From the NCBI GenBank assembly GCA_023630585.1, contig CM042542.1, positions 27,795,755 through 27,859,754 of the forward strand: a DNA stretch of 64,000 nucleotides, given 5' to 3'. The number at the start of each line of letters is the position of its first letter. Within the stretch, counting starts at the first letter, position 1. The notes beneath the pieces were generated by a model. The model had not been told where the DNA came from, made no database searches, and saw only the letters and a list, made by a program, of their open reading frames with translations. Below, one piece after another: positions 10,754-21,530 of the stretch. The translations under genes and the position numbers were made by a program. Source of the stretch: Cranoglanis bouderius (lineage: Eukaryota; Chordata; Actinopteri; Siluriformes; Cranoglanididae).

Positions 10754-10971
10754 TGGGACATATCGGGGGACTAAGGCAGCGTGGGGTGGGGCTTTGGGTG
10801 GGTTGGGGAGGTGGGGAGGAGGGCCGGGAGAATGAATGGGTGGGGGGGGGGAGGGGGGAGGTACCGGGGGGAGGTTATGATGTTGCTTATGTTGATTATG
10901 TTTAGTTCAGTTTTCTTAAAATATTGTTTATTTTGTGGGTTTATGTTTAAGTTGGATGTTTGGCATATACC

Positions 10972-13900
10972 ATGTCAACTTTGACAACGGCAACCCTCAA
11001 CGTGAGGGGCATTAAGCAGCCCCTGAAGAGGGCTGCAGTGTTTTTGAGTTTAAGGTCATTTTATTTTGATATATTATTTCTACAAGAGTGTCATTTGTGT
11101 TCTGGGGAAGACGGGAGGGAATTTTCAAGGGGGTGGGACTTGGGGCCTTCTGTTTGGGGGGTGGGGGATGGGAGGGGGGATGGGGTGGGAATATTGTTTA
11201 GATCCTTTGATTGGGTGGTGGAGTCGGTGGTGTCGGTGGTGCCGGGGAGGGTATTGTGTGTAGATGGGAGGTGGAGGGGGCAGAGCTACAGGGCCATAGG
11301 GGTCTACGCACCATGTAGGCGGGGGCAGAGGCAGGGGTTTTTCCGCCTGCTGGAGCCCCTCCTCTGCACCAATAGGCTAATTTTAGTCGGGGGGGATTTT
11401 AATGTCGATATAGACACCGAGGGAGGGAGGGAGCTGGCCCAAGTGATGGCAGGGGCAGGCCTGGTTGATTTGTTTAGGGAGGCCGAGCCGCAAGCCTCCG
11501 GGCATACCTGGAGGAACTCCAGGGGCAATTCGTCGCGGCTGGACCTCCTGTTTGTGGCGGGTAGAGTGACGGTGCAGTCGTGCCTTCTGAGGCCCTTCTG
11601 GGCCTCCGACCACTGCATGGTAATCGGCAGCATCCGTGTAGACGGGAAGCAAAGGGGAAGGGGGTCATGGAGGTTGAATGCGTCCATCGTCCAGGACCCC
11701 CACTTTGTCGAGGTCTTCCGCCAACTTTATGTTGGGTGGAGGCGCCTTAGGATGCTGTACGGTTCGCAAACGGAGTGGTGGGAGGACCTGAAAAAGAGGG
11801 TTGCCATCTTATGTCGCTGGTGGGGACAGGAGATGGCAAAAAGGAAGAGGGAAAAGGCCAGGCAGTGGTCCTGGCAATTACAAAGGGCCTGGCAAGACGG
11901 CGATCAGGGGCGGCTCAGGGAAGCTAGTGAGGCCCTACGGGCCCACTACGAGGCTGAGGCCCATAGCTACTTTGTCCAGGCAGGCAGGCAGGCGCTCGAG
12001 CAGGACGAGCGCCCCACACGCTACTTCTTTAGTAGCGTCAAAAGCCGTCAGCGGGGGTCCTACATTGAGGGCCTGAGGGAAGGTGCCCATGTCCAGACGT
12101 CGATAGACAAGATGCTGGGCGTGGCTAGGGCCTTCTATAGCGACCTCTTCCAGCGAAGAGAGTCGAGGGAGGACCTCGCAGCTGGGTTTCTGGAGGTCAT
12201 CGCCGGCCGGTTGCCGGATGGCGATGCCTCCGAGTTGGAGGGACAGGTGTCCCTGGAGGAGGTGGAGGGAGCTATGCTCTCCCTGAAAACCGGAGTGGCT
12301 CCCGGTTGCGACGGGTTGCCCGCCGAGTGGTACAGGACTTTCTGGCCACTGGTGGGCCCAGATCTGCTGGCCGTTTACAGGGAGGCGGTTGTGAAGGGGC
12401 TCCTTCCTCCGTCCGCGAGAGTGGGGCACATCGCCCTGCTGCATAAGAAGGGCGACCGGGCGGACTTGGCGAACTGGAGGCCGATCACTCTGTTGACGGC
12501 CGACTATAAGATCTTCGCCAAGATGCTGGTTCGCCGCCTTAGGAGGGTGATGGCCTCAGCCGTTCACCCTGACCAGACCTGTGGGGTGCCCGGGCGCATG
12601 TGCAGCATGAACCTGGCGTTGGTCAGAGATGCCCTGGTCTGGGCTGAACAACGCCGCGTGCCATTGGCCCTGTTGAGTCTGGACCAAGAGAAGGCTTTCG
12701 ATCGCGTCTCACACGCGTTCCTGTTCACGCTGTTGGAGCGGATGGGCTTTGGTCCAGATTTTGTGGCCATGGTACGGCTGCTCTATGCAGGGGCGGGCAG
12801 CCATGTCGCCATTAACGGGTTCCTCTCCGAGCTGATCGTGCAGCGAGGGGGGGTCAGGCAGGGGTGCCCACTGTCGCCAATGCTCTATGTGTTGTACCTA
12901 GAGCCTTTGGTGGAACGGCTGAGAAGGGAGCCTGCTTTTCAGGGACTTCATATCCCTGGGGCAGGCGGAGTCAGAGCCAAGGTCTCGGCGTACGCCGATG
13001 ACGCGACGCTCTTTATGGGGCGGGACGAGGACTTTTGTGCGGTCGGGCGGGTTCTGGAGGCATTCTCGAATGCCACCGGGGCACGTGTTAACCGCGGTAA
13101 GTCCTCAGTCTTGTGCGCGGGAGCGTGGGCCGGTCGGACAGAGGTCCCGGGGGGTTTCTCCCTGTGCCAGGATGGACTGAAGATTCTGGGTGTTGTTTTC
13201 TGGAGAGAGGGCAGCGCCCAGAAGAATTGGGACACCGCCCTCAGAAAGCTACAGGCAAGGGCCGAGAGCTGGGGCAGGAGAGATCTCTCCCTCACTGGGA
13301 GAGTGGTTGCGGTGAATGCCGACCTGCTGGCAGGCCTCAATCATTTGGCCTATGTCTTCCCCGTCCCGTTCGTAACGGGGAGGCGCCTGGAGCGCCTCAT
13401 ATTTACTTTCATTTGGGGGGGGGAGGAACGAGCAGGTCGCCCGCGTCAGGATGTACATGGAGCGGGAGGAAGGCGGGAGGGGAGTGGCGTGTGCCCCCCT
13501 CAAGACTATGGCTATGTACGTGGCCTTCCTGGCGAGGTTGGTCAGGGGATCAGAGGGACACATGGCGTCCCTGTTCGCAAAGTTCTGGTTGGGCTTTTCG
13601 CTGCGGGAAGTGATCCCCTGGAGAGGTACAGCGCCATGGTCAACCGACCGCCCATGGCATTACCAGAAGGTGGCCGAGTTCCTTAGGGACCGGCCGTGGT
13701 GCCTGGTGGATGGCCTTGTGCTAGACCACCGAAAACTTTACAGGAAATGGAGAGACTGCTGTGCGGCACAAACCAGTGTGGCCCCACCCCGTATGCCGGG
13801 CATCGACTGGGCAGCATTACAGCCCAAGTGGCTGGACGGGGCCAGCAAAGATCTGCACTGGTTGGGGGCTCTGGGACGTCTCCCGGTGAGGGAACGCTTG

Positions 13901-14356
13901 CATCGGCATGGCGTGTGTCGTTCGCCTCTGTGTCCGGTCGGATGCGGAGGCGAGGAGACGATCGAGCATGCGATGTGGTCGTGCCCCGTCGCGACCCGTT
14001 TCTGGAGACGCGTGTCAGAGTGGTGGGCAGCTGGAGGGGGAGCGGACATTCACCGCGACCTCGTGCTGTACGGCAGTGGGTTGGAGCGCATGGAGCCTGA
14101 GAGGGCGAGGCCACTGTGGCAAGCCGTCTCGGTGGCGAAGTGCGTGTTGTGGGGCACGAGGTGCGAGTGCATCCGGAGCCTATCCCCACGGGTCGACCAG
14201 GGGAGCCTGTTCCGGGCATTCAGGGCCAGACTCCGAAAGGTAGGACAGGGGGAGGATGGTGGACAGGGATTTGTGAGGGTAGGAGTGGGAGGGGTAGAGG
14301 CGGGGGGCTTCTCGGGGGTGACAGTAGTGGGAGATCCCTGGTGGCCTCAGCAATGA
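10972..14356 (+). pseudogene. Keno-like LINE ORF2 (endonuclease + RT), one frameshift
   Basis: Starting at ATG 10972, the first about 230 residues form an apurinic-type endonuclease: TATLNVRGIKQ, FLQECHL (catalytic E), YAPCRRGQR, GGDFNVDI, SRLDLLFV and WASDHCMV. Reverse transcriptase follows, with NWRPITLLTADYKI, SLDQEKAFDRVSHAF, GGVRQGCPLSPML and SAYADDATLF (YADD near residue 674). Reading shifts frame in a run of G near 13415-13423. It then continues openly to a stop at 14356 through MYMEREEGGRG and a C-terminal cysteine/histidine cluster, CRSPLCPVGCGGEETIEHA followed by MWSC. All catalytic motifs are present. The only lesion seen is this homopolymer indel, which may be genuine or an assembly error. 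Confidence 0.9.
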
Positions 14357-14738
14357 GGGGTAGTGGAGGGAATAGAAGGTTGGGTTTTTTTTTTGCTCTT
14401 TGTTGGGAATTTTTTCAGGTGGAGTACCTTTATTTGTTAAAAGTATTCATAATGGGTAGTCAAAGAGTTTTGTTGCGTTTCGTTCTTATCATTTATGAAG
14501 ATGTACTTAATTTGTTATAGTCTTGCTTTATATGAAAGTTTTAATTGTACATTTGGATGTTTTCATGGAATTTGCTTTAGGATTTTTGATGTTTTCATGA
14601 AATTTGAGTGATAGCTTTTTAATTTTGTGGATTATTGCTTTCTTTGAATGAGTCCTGGCTTTTTGATGCTCTATGGATTTATGATTTGTGTAATGTGTTG
14701 TGCATGCTTTTTGGCTAATAAAAAAAAAAAAAAAAAAA

Positions 14739-14887
14739 TCTGTTCTTATCAGTTTAATATCTGATACGTCCCCTACCCGGGGACCATATATTAAATTGAT
14801 TTTTGGAACAGGGAGATGGAATAGGGGCTTGCTCTGTCCACTCCGCGCATCGACCCGGTGTTGCAGTACTTCCGGGAACGGTGCACC
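14739..14887 (+). ncRNA. U2 snRNA gene, 3' segment (nt 39 to end)
   Basis: U2 resumes directly after the LINE poly-A with tctgttcttatcagtttaat. It runs through the stem IIa region, the Sm site (gatttttgga) and the 3' stem to ggtgcacc. The sequence is canonical apart from a few fish-type substitutions. Together with 9214-9245 it would make one U2 gene lacking only nt 33-38. Without its own promoter and 5' part it is not expressed as U2. Confidence 0.95.
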
Positions 14888-14898
14888 TCCTCTATACT

Positions 14899-14912
14899 GT
14901 CAAAGAAAGATA
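14899..14912 (+). terminator. snRNA 3' box after U2
   Basis: The bases gtcaaagaaagata lie 11 bases after the U2 3' end and fit the vertebrate snRNA 3' box (GTTT-N-AAA-R-NN-AGA). That element directs Integrator-dependent 3' end formation. The same box follows every U2 copy in the window. Confidence 0.75.
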
Positions 14913-15325
14913 ATGTCTTTATATCGGTCTGGTGCTTTTGCTAACCGCTTATATGTGAGTGCAGCCGGTCCACTTTGTTACTGGCCTTCGGCATTTGAGC
15001 TGCCTGTGATCTCACTCGATTCACAGTTCACCTCAGGAAAGGGTTTTTAACGTTGTTGGGGCGAGTGTCCTTTTGTGCGAGTGGAGCCTGTACTTTTACA
15101 CACATTTTGGCTGCATTTTTAAACCAAACTGTACCCGATGATAAGCGCACAGTAAAGTAGTTTATTTTCTGGATATAACAAAAATATTTATTTCATGACT
15201 ACGATCTAACTTAACCAGATAGTTGTTGTTGATTTATTAACCTTGTTGTTGTTGTTGTTATTATTACTATCAATAATAAATTAATACAGCAGCCATCATT
15301 TATGGCAGGACGGAAAAAAAAAAAA

Positions 15326-15472
15326 TCTGTTCTCATCAGTTTAATATCTGATCGTCCCCTACCCGGGGACCATATATTAAATTGATTTTTGGAACAGGGA
15401 GATGGAATAGGGCTTGCTCTGTCCACTCCAGCGCATCGACCGGTGTTGCAGTACTTCCGGGAGCGGTGCACC
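15326..15472 (+). pseudogene. 5'-truncated U2 copy, ladder unit 2
   Basis: U2 nt 39 to the end follows a 12-base poly-A. It carries changes typical of the ladder copies (ttctcatcag, and a missing A in gatcgtcc). It has no promoter and no 5' third, so it is a pseudogene. Confidence 0.92.
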
Positions 15473-15916
15473 TCCTCTATACTGTCAAAGAAAGATAATG
15501 TCTTTATATCGGTCTGGTGCTTTTGCTAAGCGCTTATATGTGAGTGCCGGCGGTGCACTTTGTTTCTGGCTTTCGGCATTTGAGCTGTCTGTGATCTCAC
15601 TCGATTCACAGTTCACCTCAGGAAAGGGTTTTTAACGTTGTTCGGGGCGAGTGTCCTTTTGTGCGAGTGGAGCCTGTACTTTTACACACATTTTGGCTGC
15701 ATTTTTAAACCAAACTGTACCCGATGATAAGCGCACAGTAAAGTAGTTTATTTTCTGGATATAACAAAAATATTTATTTCATGACTACGATCTAACTTAA
15801 CCAGATAGTTGTTGTTGATTTATTAACCTTGTTGTTGTTGTTATTATTATTACTATCAATAATAAATTAATACAGCAGCCATCATTTATGGCAGACGGGA
15901 AAAAAAAAATAAAAAA

Positions 15917-16065
15917 TCTGTTCTCACCAGTTTAATATCTGATACGTCCCCTACCCGGGGACCATATATTAAATTGATTTTTGGAACAGGGAGATGGAAT
16001 AGGGGCTTGCTCTGTCCACTCCGCGCATCGACCCGGTGTTGCAGTACTTCCGGGAACGGTGCACC
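15917..16065 (+). pseudogene. 5'-truncated U2 copy, ladder unit 3
   Basis: U2 nt 39 to the end follows a poly-A run broken by one T. It reads ttctcaccag at its start. It is followed by the 3' box and the full 3' flank that leads to the U1 promoter. Confidence 0.92.
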
Positions 16066-16908
16066 TCCTCTATACTGTCAAAGAAAGATAATGTCTTTAT
16101 ATCGGTCTGGTGCTTTTGCTAAGCGCTTATATGTGAGTGCACGCGGTGCACTTTGTTTCTGGCTTTCGGCATTTGAGCTGTCTGTGATCTCACTCGATTC
16201 ACAGTTCACCTCAGGAAAGGGTTTTTAACGTTGTTCGGGCCGAGTGTCCTTTTGTGCGAGTGGAGCCTGTACTTTTACACACATTTTGGCTGCATTTTTA
16301 AACCAAACTGTACCCGATGATAAGCGCACAGTAAAGTAGTTTATTTTCTGGATATAACAAAAATATTTATTTCATGACTACGATCTAACTTAACCAGATA
16401 GTTGTTGTTGATTTATTAACCTTGTTGTTGTTGTTGTTATTATTACTATCAATAATAAATTAATACAGCAGCCATCATTTTTGGCAGACGGATCTATCTA
16501 TCCGGACTCTTTATTACCGGTCGGACACAAAATTCGCTCTCATGCGTGTTTGTTCAGCGATCTTTGTTCATATAGTTGTTATTATATAGTCATTTTGAAT
16601 GAAGTATAAAGTTGAAAGCAGATTTTCTACCCCGTTATTTGGTAATAAAATGAATGGAAGGAGATTTCTTGTAGAAGTCGTCTTTTGTTTTAGCGGTACC
16701 TGATCTGCACACCAGGGGCGGGGCAATCTGTACCGAGGCTTTAAAACAGTCTTCATAAAAAAAAAAAAAAAAAATGACTGACTCTCATTGCTTACCGTGC
16801 AGCAATCGCTGTTTCTGCTCGACTGGCTGTTGTGATGTTGGTGTACGTGCTACAATTAAAAAAGCAGTTTCCTGAAGAACATTGTGGGTCTCATTACGTA
16901 TTCAGAAG

Positions 16909-16928
16909 CAGTGCATCATGGGAAGTCT
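16909..16928 (+). promoter_or_regulatory. U1 distal element, ZNF143/SBF-like
   Basis: On the minus strand these bases read acttcccatgatgcactg. This resembles the ZNF143 (SBF/Staf) site, whose core is TCCCA-N-(A)ATGC. They lie 195-214 bases upstream of the U1 start, the usual place for an snRNA enhancer (DSE). The site is identical in the inverted units at the same distance (50957-50974 and 63939-63956). Confidence 0.65.
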
Positions 16929-17059
16929 TGTACTGTCGTTGCTAAGAGAATAACCGACCCCACAGCTTTATGTATAATAAAACTAGTATAATGTGTGCAG
17001 CACTTTTAGACTGCAGTGTCTTAGCCTCGGATGTTTGTGTAATGTTCAGTGCTGTGTTC

Positions 17060-17081
17060 TTCACCATGATGGTAAACAGTG
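17060..17081 (+). promoter_or_regulatory. U1 proximal sequence element (PSE)-like
   Basis: The sequence ttcaccatgatggtaaacag plus tg lies 42-63 bases before the U1 start and resembles the vertebrate PSE (TNACC-N-T...AAA-N-G), the SNAPc binding site. It is conserved at the same distance in front of both minus-strand U1 copies. Confidence 0.65.
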
Positions 17082-17122
17082 TGCGCTGTGGTGCGGTCAG
17101 TAGCCGACGGAGGTGGGAATTC

Positions 17123-17128
17123 ATACTT
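17123..17128 (+). ncRNA. First six bases of a U1 snRNA gene, cut by the gap
   Basis: The bases atactt match the U1 5' end. They sit at the exact place where U1 starts in the inverted units, downstream of the same PSE and ZNF143-like sites. The assembly gap begins immediately after. The sequence beyond the gap (17229 on) is not U1, so the rest of this gene is missing. Confidence 0.7.
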
Positions 17129-17228
17129 NNNNNNNNNNNNNNNNNNNNNNNNNNNNNNNNNNNNNNNNNNNNNNNNNNNNNNNNNNNNNNNNNNNNNNNN
17201 NNNNNNNNNNNNNNNNNNNNNNNNNNNN
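17129..17228. other. Assembly gap, 100 N
   Basis: Exactly 100 unknown bases, the conventional placeholder for a gap of unknown size. It separates the snRNA unit from unrelated sequence. Confidence 0.99.
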
Positions 17229-17329
17229 GCTCTACACATGCACACCTCATTGTTTACATTTAAACAACACCCTGAAATACGTTTTTCATGAACTCCTTGA
17301 AAGAAACACTTGAATGAGCGATACTTCTA

Positions 17330-18690
17330 CAGCATTTACTGATGTTGTATCTGTTAACGTTAGTTAAAGCAATATGAAAAACACACTAGTTAACATACTA
17401 GTTAGTTAAAAATGGTTCAAGATGAATAAATGCTGTAAAATACATTGCTCATTGCTGGTTGATGTTAGATAATGCATTAACTAAAGTGGATGCATTAAAT
17501 AACGTCAACAAATTTGTCAGTGTAAAGTGAGAGGACGCTGGTGTGTTTGTTAAAAAGCCAGAATAAAGACATAAACAGTGAACTGTTTCATTAGTTATGA
17601 AGCAATTAGTAATTAAAGGAGTGAAAAAGCTCAAGTATGTTGAAAAGTTATCAGCAGTTTATTCTCTGCAGTGGCCTGAGTCTAGTGGTAACATTCCTAA
17701 AATACCATACATTCACACGCTGAATCATAAACAACAGTCTGCCATTAATCTGCACACACTGGCAAAGACTGATGTACTGCAAACCAGCCCCATTATGTCA
17801 AGCTCTATGCAGACATATAGAAAGACTGATGTACTACAGATTACCCTCTCTTGTGATTTATCTATTTTATACTCACATTTTACACCATTTTATACATGAT
17901 CATGAAATCTGGATCTGTTCTATTAGGTCAAACCAAGCATTTACCCGCTTGTAATAACATCTTTGGCATAACTTTACTATAAGGTCCCATTCGTTAACAC
18001 ACTGACTAACATGACCTAACAAAGAACTACTTTTTTACAGAACTTATTCATCCTGGTTAATACTACTTAATAAAAATACAATTGTTCTTTCATATTAATT
18101 CATAACGACACCCTGCATCAGATTTGCTGAATAGGATCTGATAGTTGTTTCTTACTAATACTGAGATGCTGAGTCCAGATATGGTGTTAGTTTTGCTCTA
18201 GAACAACACAACGTTTCACAGACTATTTGTCTGCTATTTGTTTGATGTTGTAAACATGTGTTATGTTTTGTGTACCAATTGTTGTAATTAATAAATAATA
18301 ATAGTGAAATTTGACAGCTTCTACCAATTTAAATAAAACCGTGAAAGCAATATAAACATAGCAATATTATAAAAAACTTCATTCTTATTTTGTGGGAAAA
18401 CTGTACGTGATAGGGAATTTTCAGTGGCATATTTGAACTCAACGTGACCAAAATAGGTAAAAACAAGTGGGATTTGCAAAACAGCATAAACTTTTTTTCT
18501 AGATGCGGGGCGGTGTAATGAACTCTACCTAATGATAACAGATACAGTGTCTGAAAAGGTTTTGTTCATCGTTATTTCATGTTAACAAATAAAACCTTAT
18601 TGCAAAGTGTTACCAACATTTTTACTTTAAAAGCTGAATGTTAACATCAGTTAATACATTATGAACATCAACTAACATGAAAAATAGTCT
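17330..18690. mobile_element. Degraded MITE-like fragments (gttaac repeat family)
   Basis: Segments at about 17330-17500, 17963-18110 and 18560-18690 share the phrases gttaac, ttagttaa and ctaacatga. Near-inverted ends are visible: cataactttactataaggtc at about 17966 against the reverse of ccttattgcaaagtgttacc at about 18594. These are the hallmarks of a non-autonomous DNA transposon family widespread in fish. The pieces are diverged and I cannot define exact ends. No transposase is visible. Confidence 0.5.
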
Positions 18691-19820
18691 ATTTATATAT
18701 TAACATGAAGCTGCATGATAAACAAGATTGTTTGCTGTAAGCTGACAAACAAAAATAAGAATAAAATAAATAAATAAAACAAATAGAACCTTGCTGTACA
18801 ATCAAAGAGTCCGAAATAGTTACATTTTTAACAACCACTAAAAAGGTTCTTTGGGGAACTAAAAATGCCAATTTGTCTTTATAGAAACCTTTTATCCATT
18901 TTAATTCGTTTCAGTCGTGTTTTTAAAAAGGCTTATATCAGTTCACCTAAAAACGGTCACCTAACTAAACTCTACAGTAACACTGTGAATAATGTTTTAA
19001 ACAGTAAAATTGACTGAATTCCAAAACCGACCTGTTGATCCAGAACCTCGAGGCGTGGACACCTTTATCAGTCTCCACCGGCTACAGAAACACATCAGTG
19101 TTATGCAAGATTTGTAATTAGTCCTCTATGTACCATTTTCAAGCTCAGTATGAATGTAAACTTAAAACTTACACAAGTCTTTCTGTGAAATATATGTGTA
19201 ATAACAAAGGTTACCAGTGTCTGAATATACAGACAGCGTTCATCTGCCCAGCTTAAAAACCACCACTGAAAAAAAAATGCGTGGAGTTATAGTAGCGTAT
19301 TACTTAATAATAAAAACAAATCCTCGTAACTCTCACTAAAAACCTTTATTGTCCTTGAAGAAATATGAAATAAAAACAAGGTTTGCATAATTCAATTGCG
19401 TTCATAAAAATAAGAAGAGTGTGGAAAGTAAAAATACAAACGACCTGCTCTTTCTACTTGTATATACACGGGTCAGAGTGCTGCTCGTCAAAGATTAGTG
19501 CAGCGTGAACATTCACTTTTTACAAGGTCCTTTATGAACATCTGCAAGTACAATACTCGAAAAGTAAATGTGAATCGATGCTTACCCCAATTGTTTTATC
19601 TAAATGGTCCCATATCTCTTGTTTTGTTCGTGTCCTACCCACACAAACACGGCTGCCATCTCCCACTACTACAGGTACAAGACCCCTCCCACTGCTGTGT
19701 GAGTGAAGATGAAATCACCTGAGAGCACAACGACGTGTGTTTATAATGAATAAAAACATATAAAAGAATATGTTGCATTATATCTAAATATATTTGCTAC
19801 TGTTATAAATATTAGGGCAT
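18690..19820. other. AT-rich sequence, nothing recognised
   Basis: This AT-rich intergenic stretch holds only short open frames with no family resemblance, short A runs and no convincing RNA or transposon ends. Confidence 0.5.
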
Positions 19821-20065
19821 CTGATTGAACCAAGCAGAGTCATCGCCAGAAGTGGCCCAGACTCTAAAGCCAGATCCGGGTTAGTTATGGTGAACAGGAA
19901 TCGGGCCCCAGTACTTTACCGCCGTAACAAAAACACACGTGTCAGAGTGAGCCGTGGGCCACACTCGGCCCCGGATAATACATGCCGATGCCGTGTCTGA
20001 GCCACAGGCACCGCGGGGCTGCCGAGCTTGGGCCCATTACCGCATGCTATCTGACGCTCGTCTAA
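19820..20065. repeat. GC-rich island with repeated ggccc/gggcc phrases
   Basis: A sharply GC-richer stretch in AT-rich surroundings carries repeated phrases such as gtggcccag, atcgggcccc, gtgggccac and ttgggccca. It has no long open frame. It resembles repetitive GC-rich blocks I associate with fish genomes but cannot name. It may be a mobile-element fragment. Confidence 0.4.
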
Positions 20066-20519
20066 GAAGAGTAAAAACAGAAAACACCCTCGAGTTCACC
20101 ATCAACACATTCATTTTACCCAGATGACCATGTATTCAGTCCACCCCTCATGACCGGAGTCAGTGGCTCAGTTTAAAATAAATGTAATCTTTTTTTTGCA
20201 TGTTGTCGTATTTTGATCATGTTGTTATCTGTATTATTGAATGTGATGTGTGTATAATAAAGTATTATTGGATAAAGTTAGTTAAGAATGACACAGGATA
20301 TTCAGATTCGATTCCACAAAAGAAAAACTCACATGGTTTTTAAATGTTTGGGGATTTCAGTTCAGTAAAAGTGAACGAGTGTTTTTCTCAACAACGTAAT
20401 CAACAAAATGTTTCAGCAGTTTCACAAACATCAGTCTGTTCATTTACTGAAACACTTTTACAATCAAATTAACAAAAAAGTGATCCGTCCACGGTTTTTA
20501 TTTAACCAACAGCTTTTTC

Positions 20520-20565
20520 AGAACACACACACACACACACACATAGCGCGGTTGTAAAAACTCAT

Positions 20566-20599
<34 letters not shown>

Positions 20600-21121
20600 A
20601 CACACACCCCCACACACACACACCCACACACACAGACAGAGGACAGGCAAACGTTATAAACCACACATGTTCATGCTTCATTCACGAGACCCCCGTATTT
20701 ACACTTCTAGGGTCTTTAGGAGTTCACGTTGGGACAGTCGTTGTAACAAATAATTGCACTAATAAAAACAGATAAGTATACAAGCCATAGCTCTTTAACT
20801 ATTTGTTTGTTTTTTTAAAACACTAACTCCAGGTCACACACGAGCACACGCACAGGGGCGGTAGGGGGGTAGGGGACCTGAAAAAGTGTGAAATCCTTGG
20901 GATTACCCCCATTAGCACACACCCACACTGACACAAAAGCCGACACCACTCATTTCAACACGTATTCTTGGTGAAATACACATCGTCCTTCTAAGGGTTT
21001 GGGAAACTCATGGATTAGCCACCGTGTGGGTATTACGCAGCCTCTTCTATGTTTTATCCACAACTATTTATTTAATCAATAGCTTTTTTTCAACACGCAC
21101 ATAGCGGGGGTGTAAAACCAT

Positions 21122-21171
<50 letters not shown>

Positions 21172-21415
21172 GACAGGCAAACGTTATAAACCACACATGT
21201 TCATGCTTCATTCACGAGACCCTCGTATTTACGCTCCTAGGATCTTTAGGAGTTCATGTTGGGACACTCGTTGTAACAGATAATTGCACTAAAAAAAACA
21301 CAGATAAGTATACAAACCATTAGCACCTATCACTTCCTGAAACATTAAACACACACACACACACATACACACACAGACAGAAGACAGGAAAAATAAACAT
21401 AAATGTACTGTCATA
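20520..21415. repeat. Duplicated AC-microsatellite segment
   Basis: A block of AC repeats followed by ggacaggcaaacgttataaa and about 120 further bases occurs at 20524-20790 and again at about 21120-21320, with a few substitutions. Further AC repeats lie at about 21347-21375. This is a tandem duplication of roughly 530 bases containing CA-dinucleotide runs. It has no coding content. Confidence 0.75.
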
Positions 21416-21530
21416 AATTACACATGTTCATGGGACCTTCACGAGTCCATAAATTATACAAACATCAGGGGGTCATAAATCAATTTTTGACATAAAGTAT
21501 ATGATATAACTACTAGTGCTGTTGTAAGTA

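Larger units (their letters stand above)
9246..14738 (+). mobile_element. Keno-like (Tx1-group) LINE inserted in U2
   Basis: A 5.5-kb non-LTR retrotransposon occupies U2 between nt 32 and nt 39. It has a very short 5' leader (26 bases before the first ATG), ORF1 with three CCHC zinc knuckles, a 218-base G-rich spacer and ORF2 with endonuclease and reverse transcriptase. A T-rich 3' UTR of about 380 bases and a poly-A tail (about 14720-14738) follow. Keno is an established Tx1-group family that targets U2 snRNA genes in fish, and the insertion site, direction and protein layout agree. No target duplication is seen; instead about six target bases are lost. The inverted unit is empty at this site, so the insertion is younger than the duplication. 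The high GC of the ORFs contrasts with AT-rich surroundings. Confidence 0.93.
14739..16495 (+). repeat. Three-copy ladder of poly-A-headed truncated U2 units
   Basis: Three near-identical segments of about 590 bases lie head to tail. Each begins at U2 nt 39 after a poly-A run, includes the rest of U2, the 3' box and about 410 bases of 3' flank, and stops at ggcagacgg. There the next poly-A begins (about 15314-15325 and 15900-15916). Only the third copy continues into normal flank (gatctatctatccgg). The inverted unit has the same ladder with a complete U2 at its head. Confidence 0.92.
1..17128 (+). repeat. Left U1-U2 snRNA repeat unit, + orientation
   Basis: This block is one copy of the snRNA repeat unit, starting about 670 bases downstream of where a U1 gene would end and finishing six bases into the next U1. 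Positions 1-9245 reappear inverted at about 53724-62935. Positions 1 to about 6540 reappear inverted again at 43443-49930, and 1-2160 reappear directly at 23770-25939. It carries an RTE LINE (4609-7728) shared with the inverted copies and a Keno-like LINE (9246-14738) that the inverted copy lacks. Divergence from the other copies is low, with scattered substitutions and small indels, so the amplification looks recent. The block stops at an assembly gap. Confidence 0.9.

Noticed and set aside
9338..10761. Long open frames antisense to Keno-like ORF1
   Set aside because: They are shadows of a GC-rich coding region; the + strand frame has the zinc knuckles and the element order.
14811..16228. 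Open frames starting in the truncated U2 copies and ending in the flank
   Set aside because: They recur only because the U2 ladder is repeated; they overlap a structural RNA and have no coding signature.
17129..17228. Open frames spanning the N run
   Set aside because: They consist of unknown bases.
20300..20320. tRNA B-box-like gattcgattcc
   Set aside because: No A box at a suitable distance and no cloverleaf stems.
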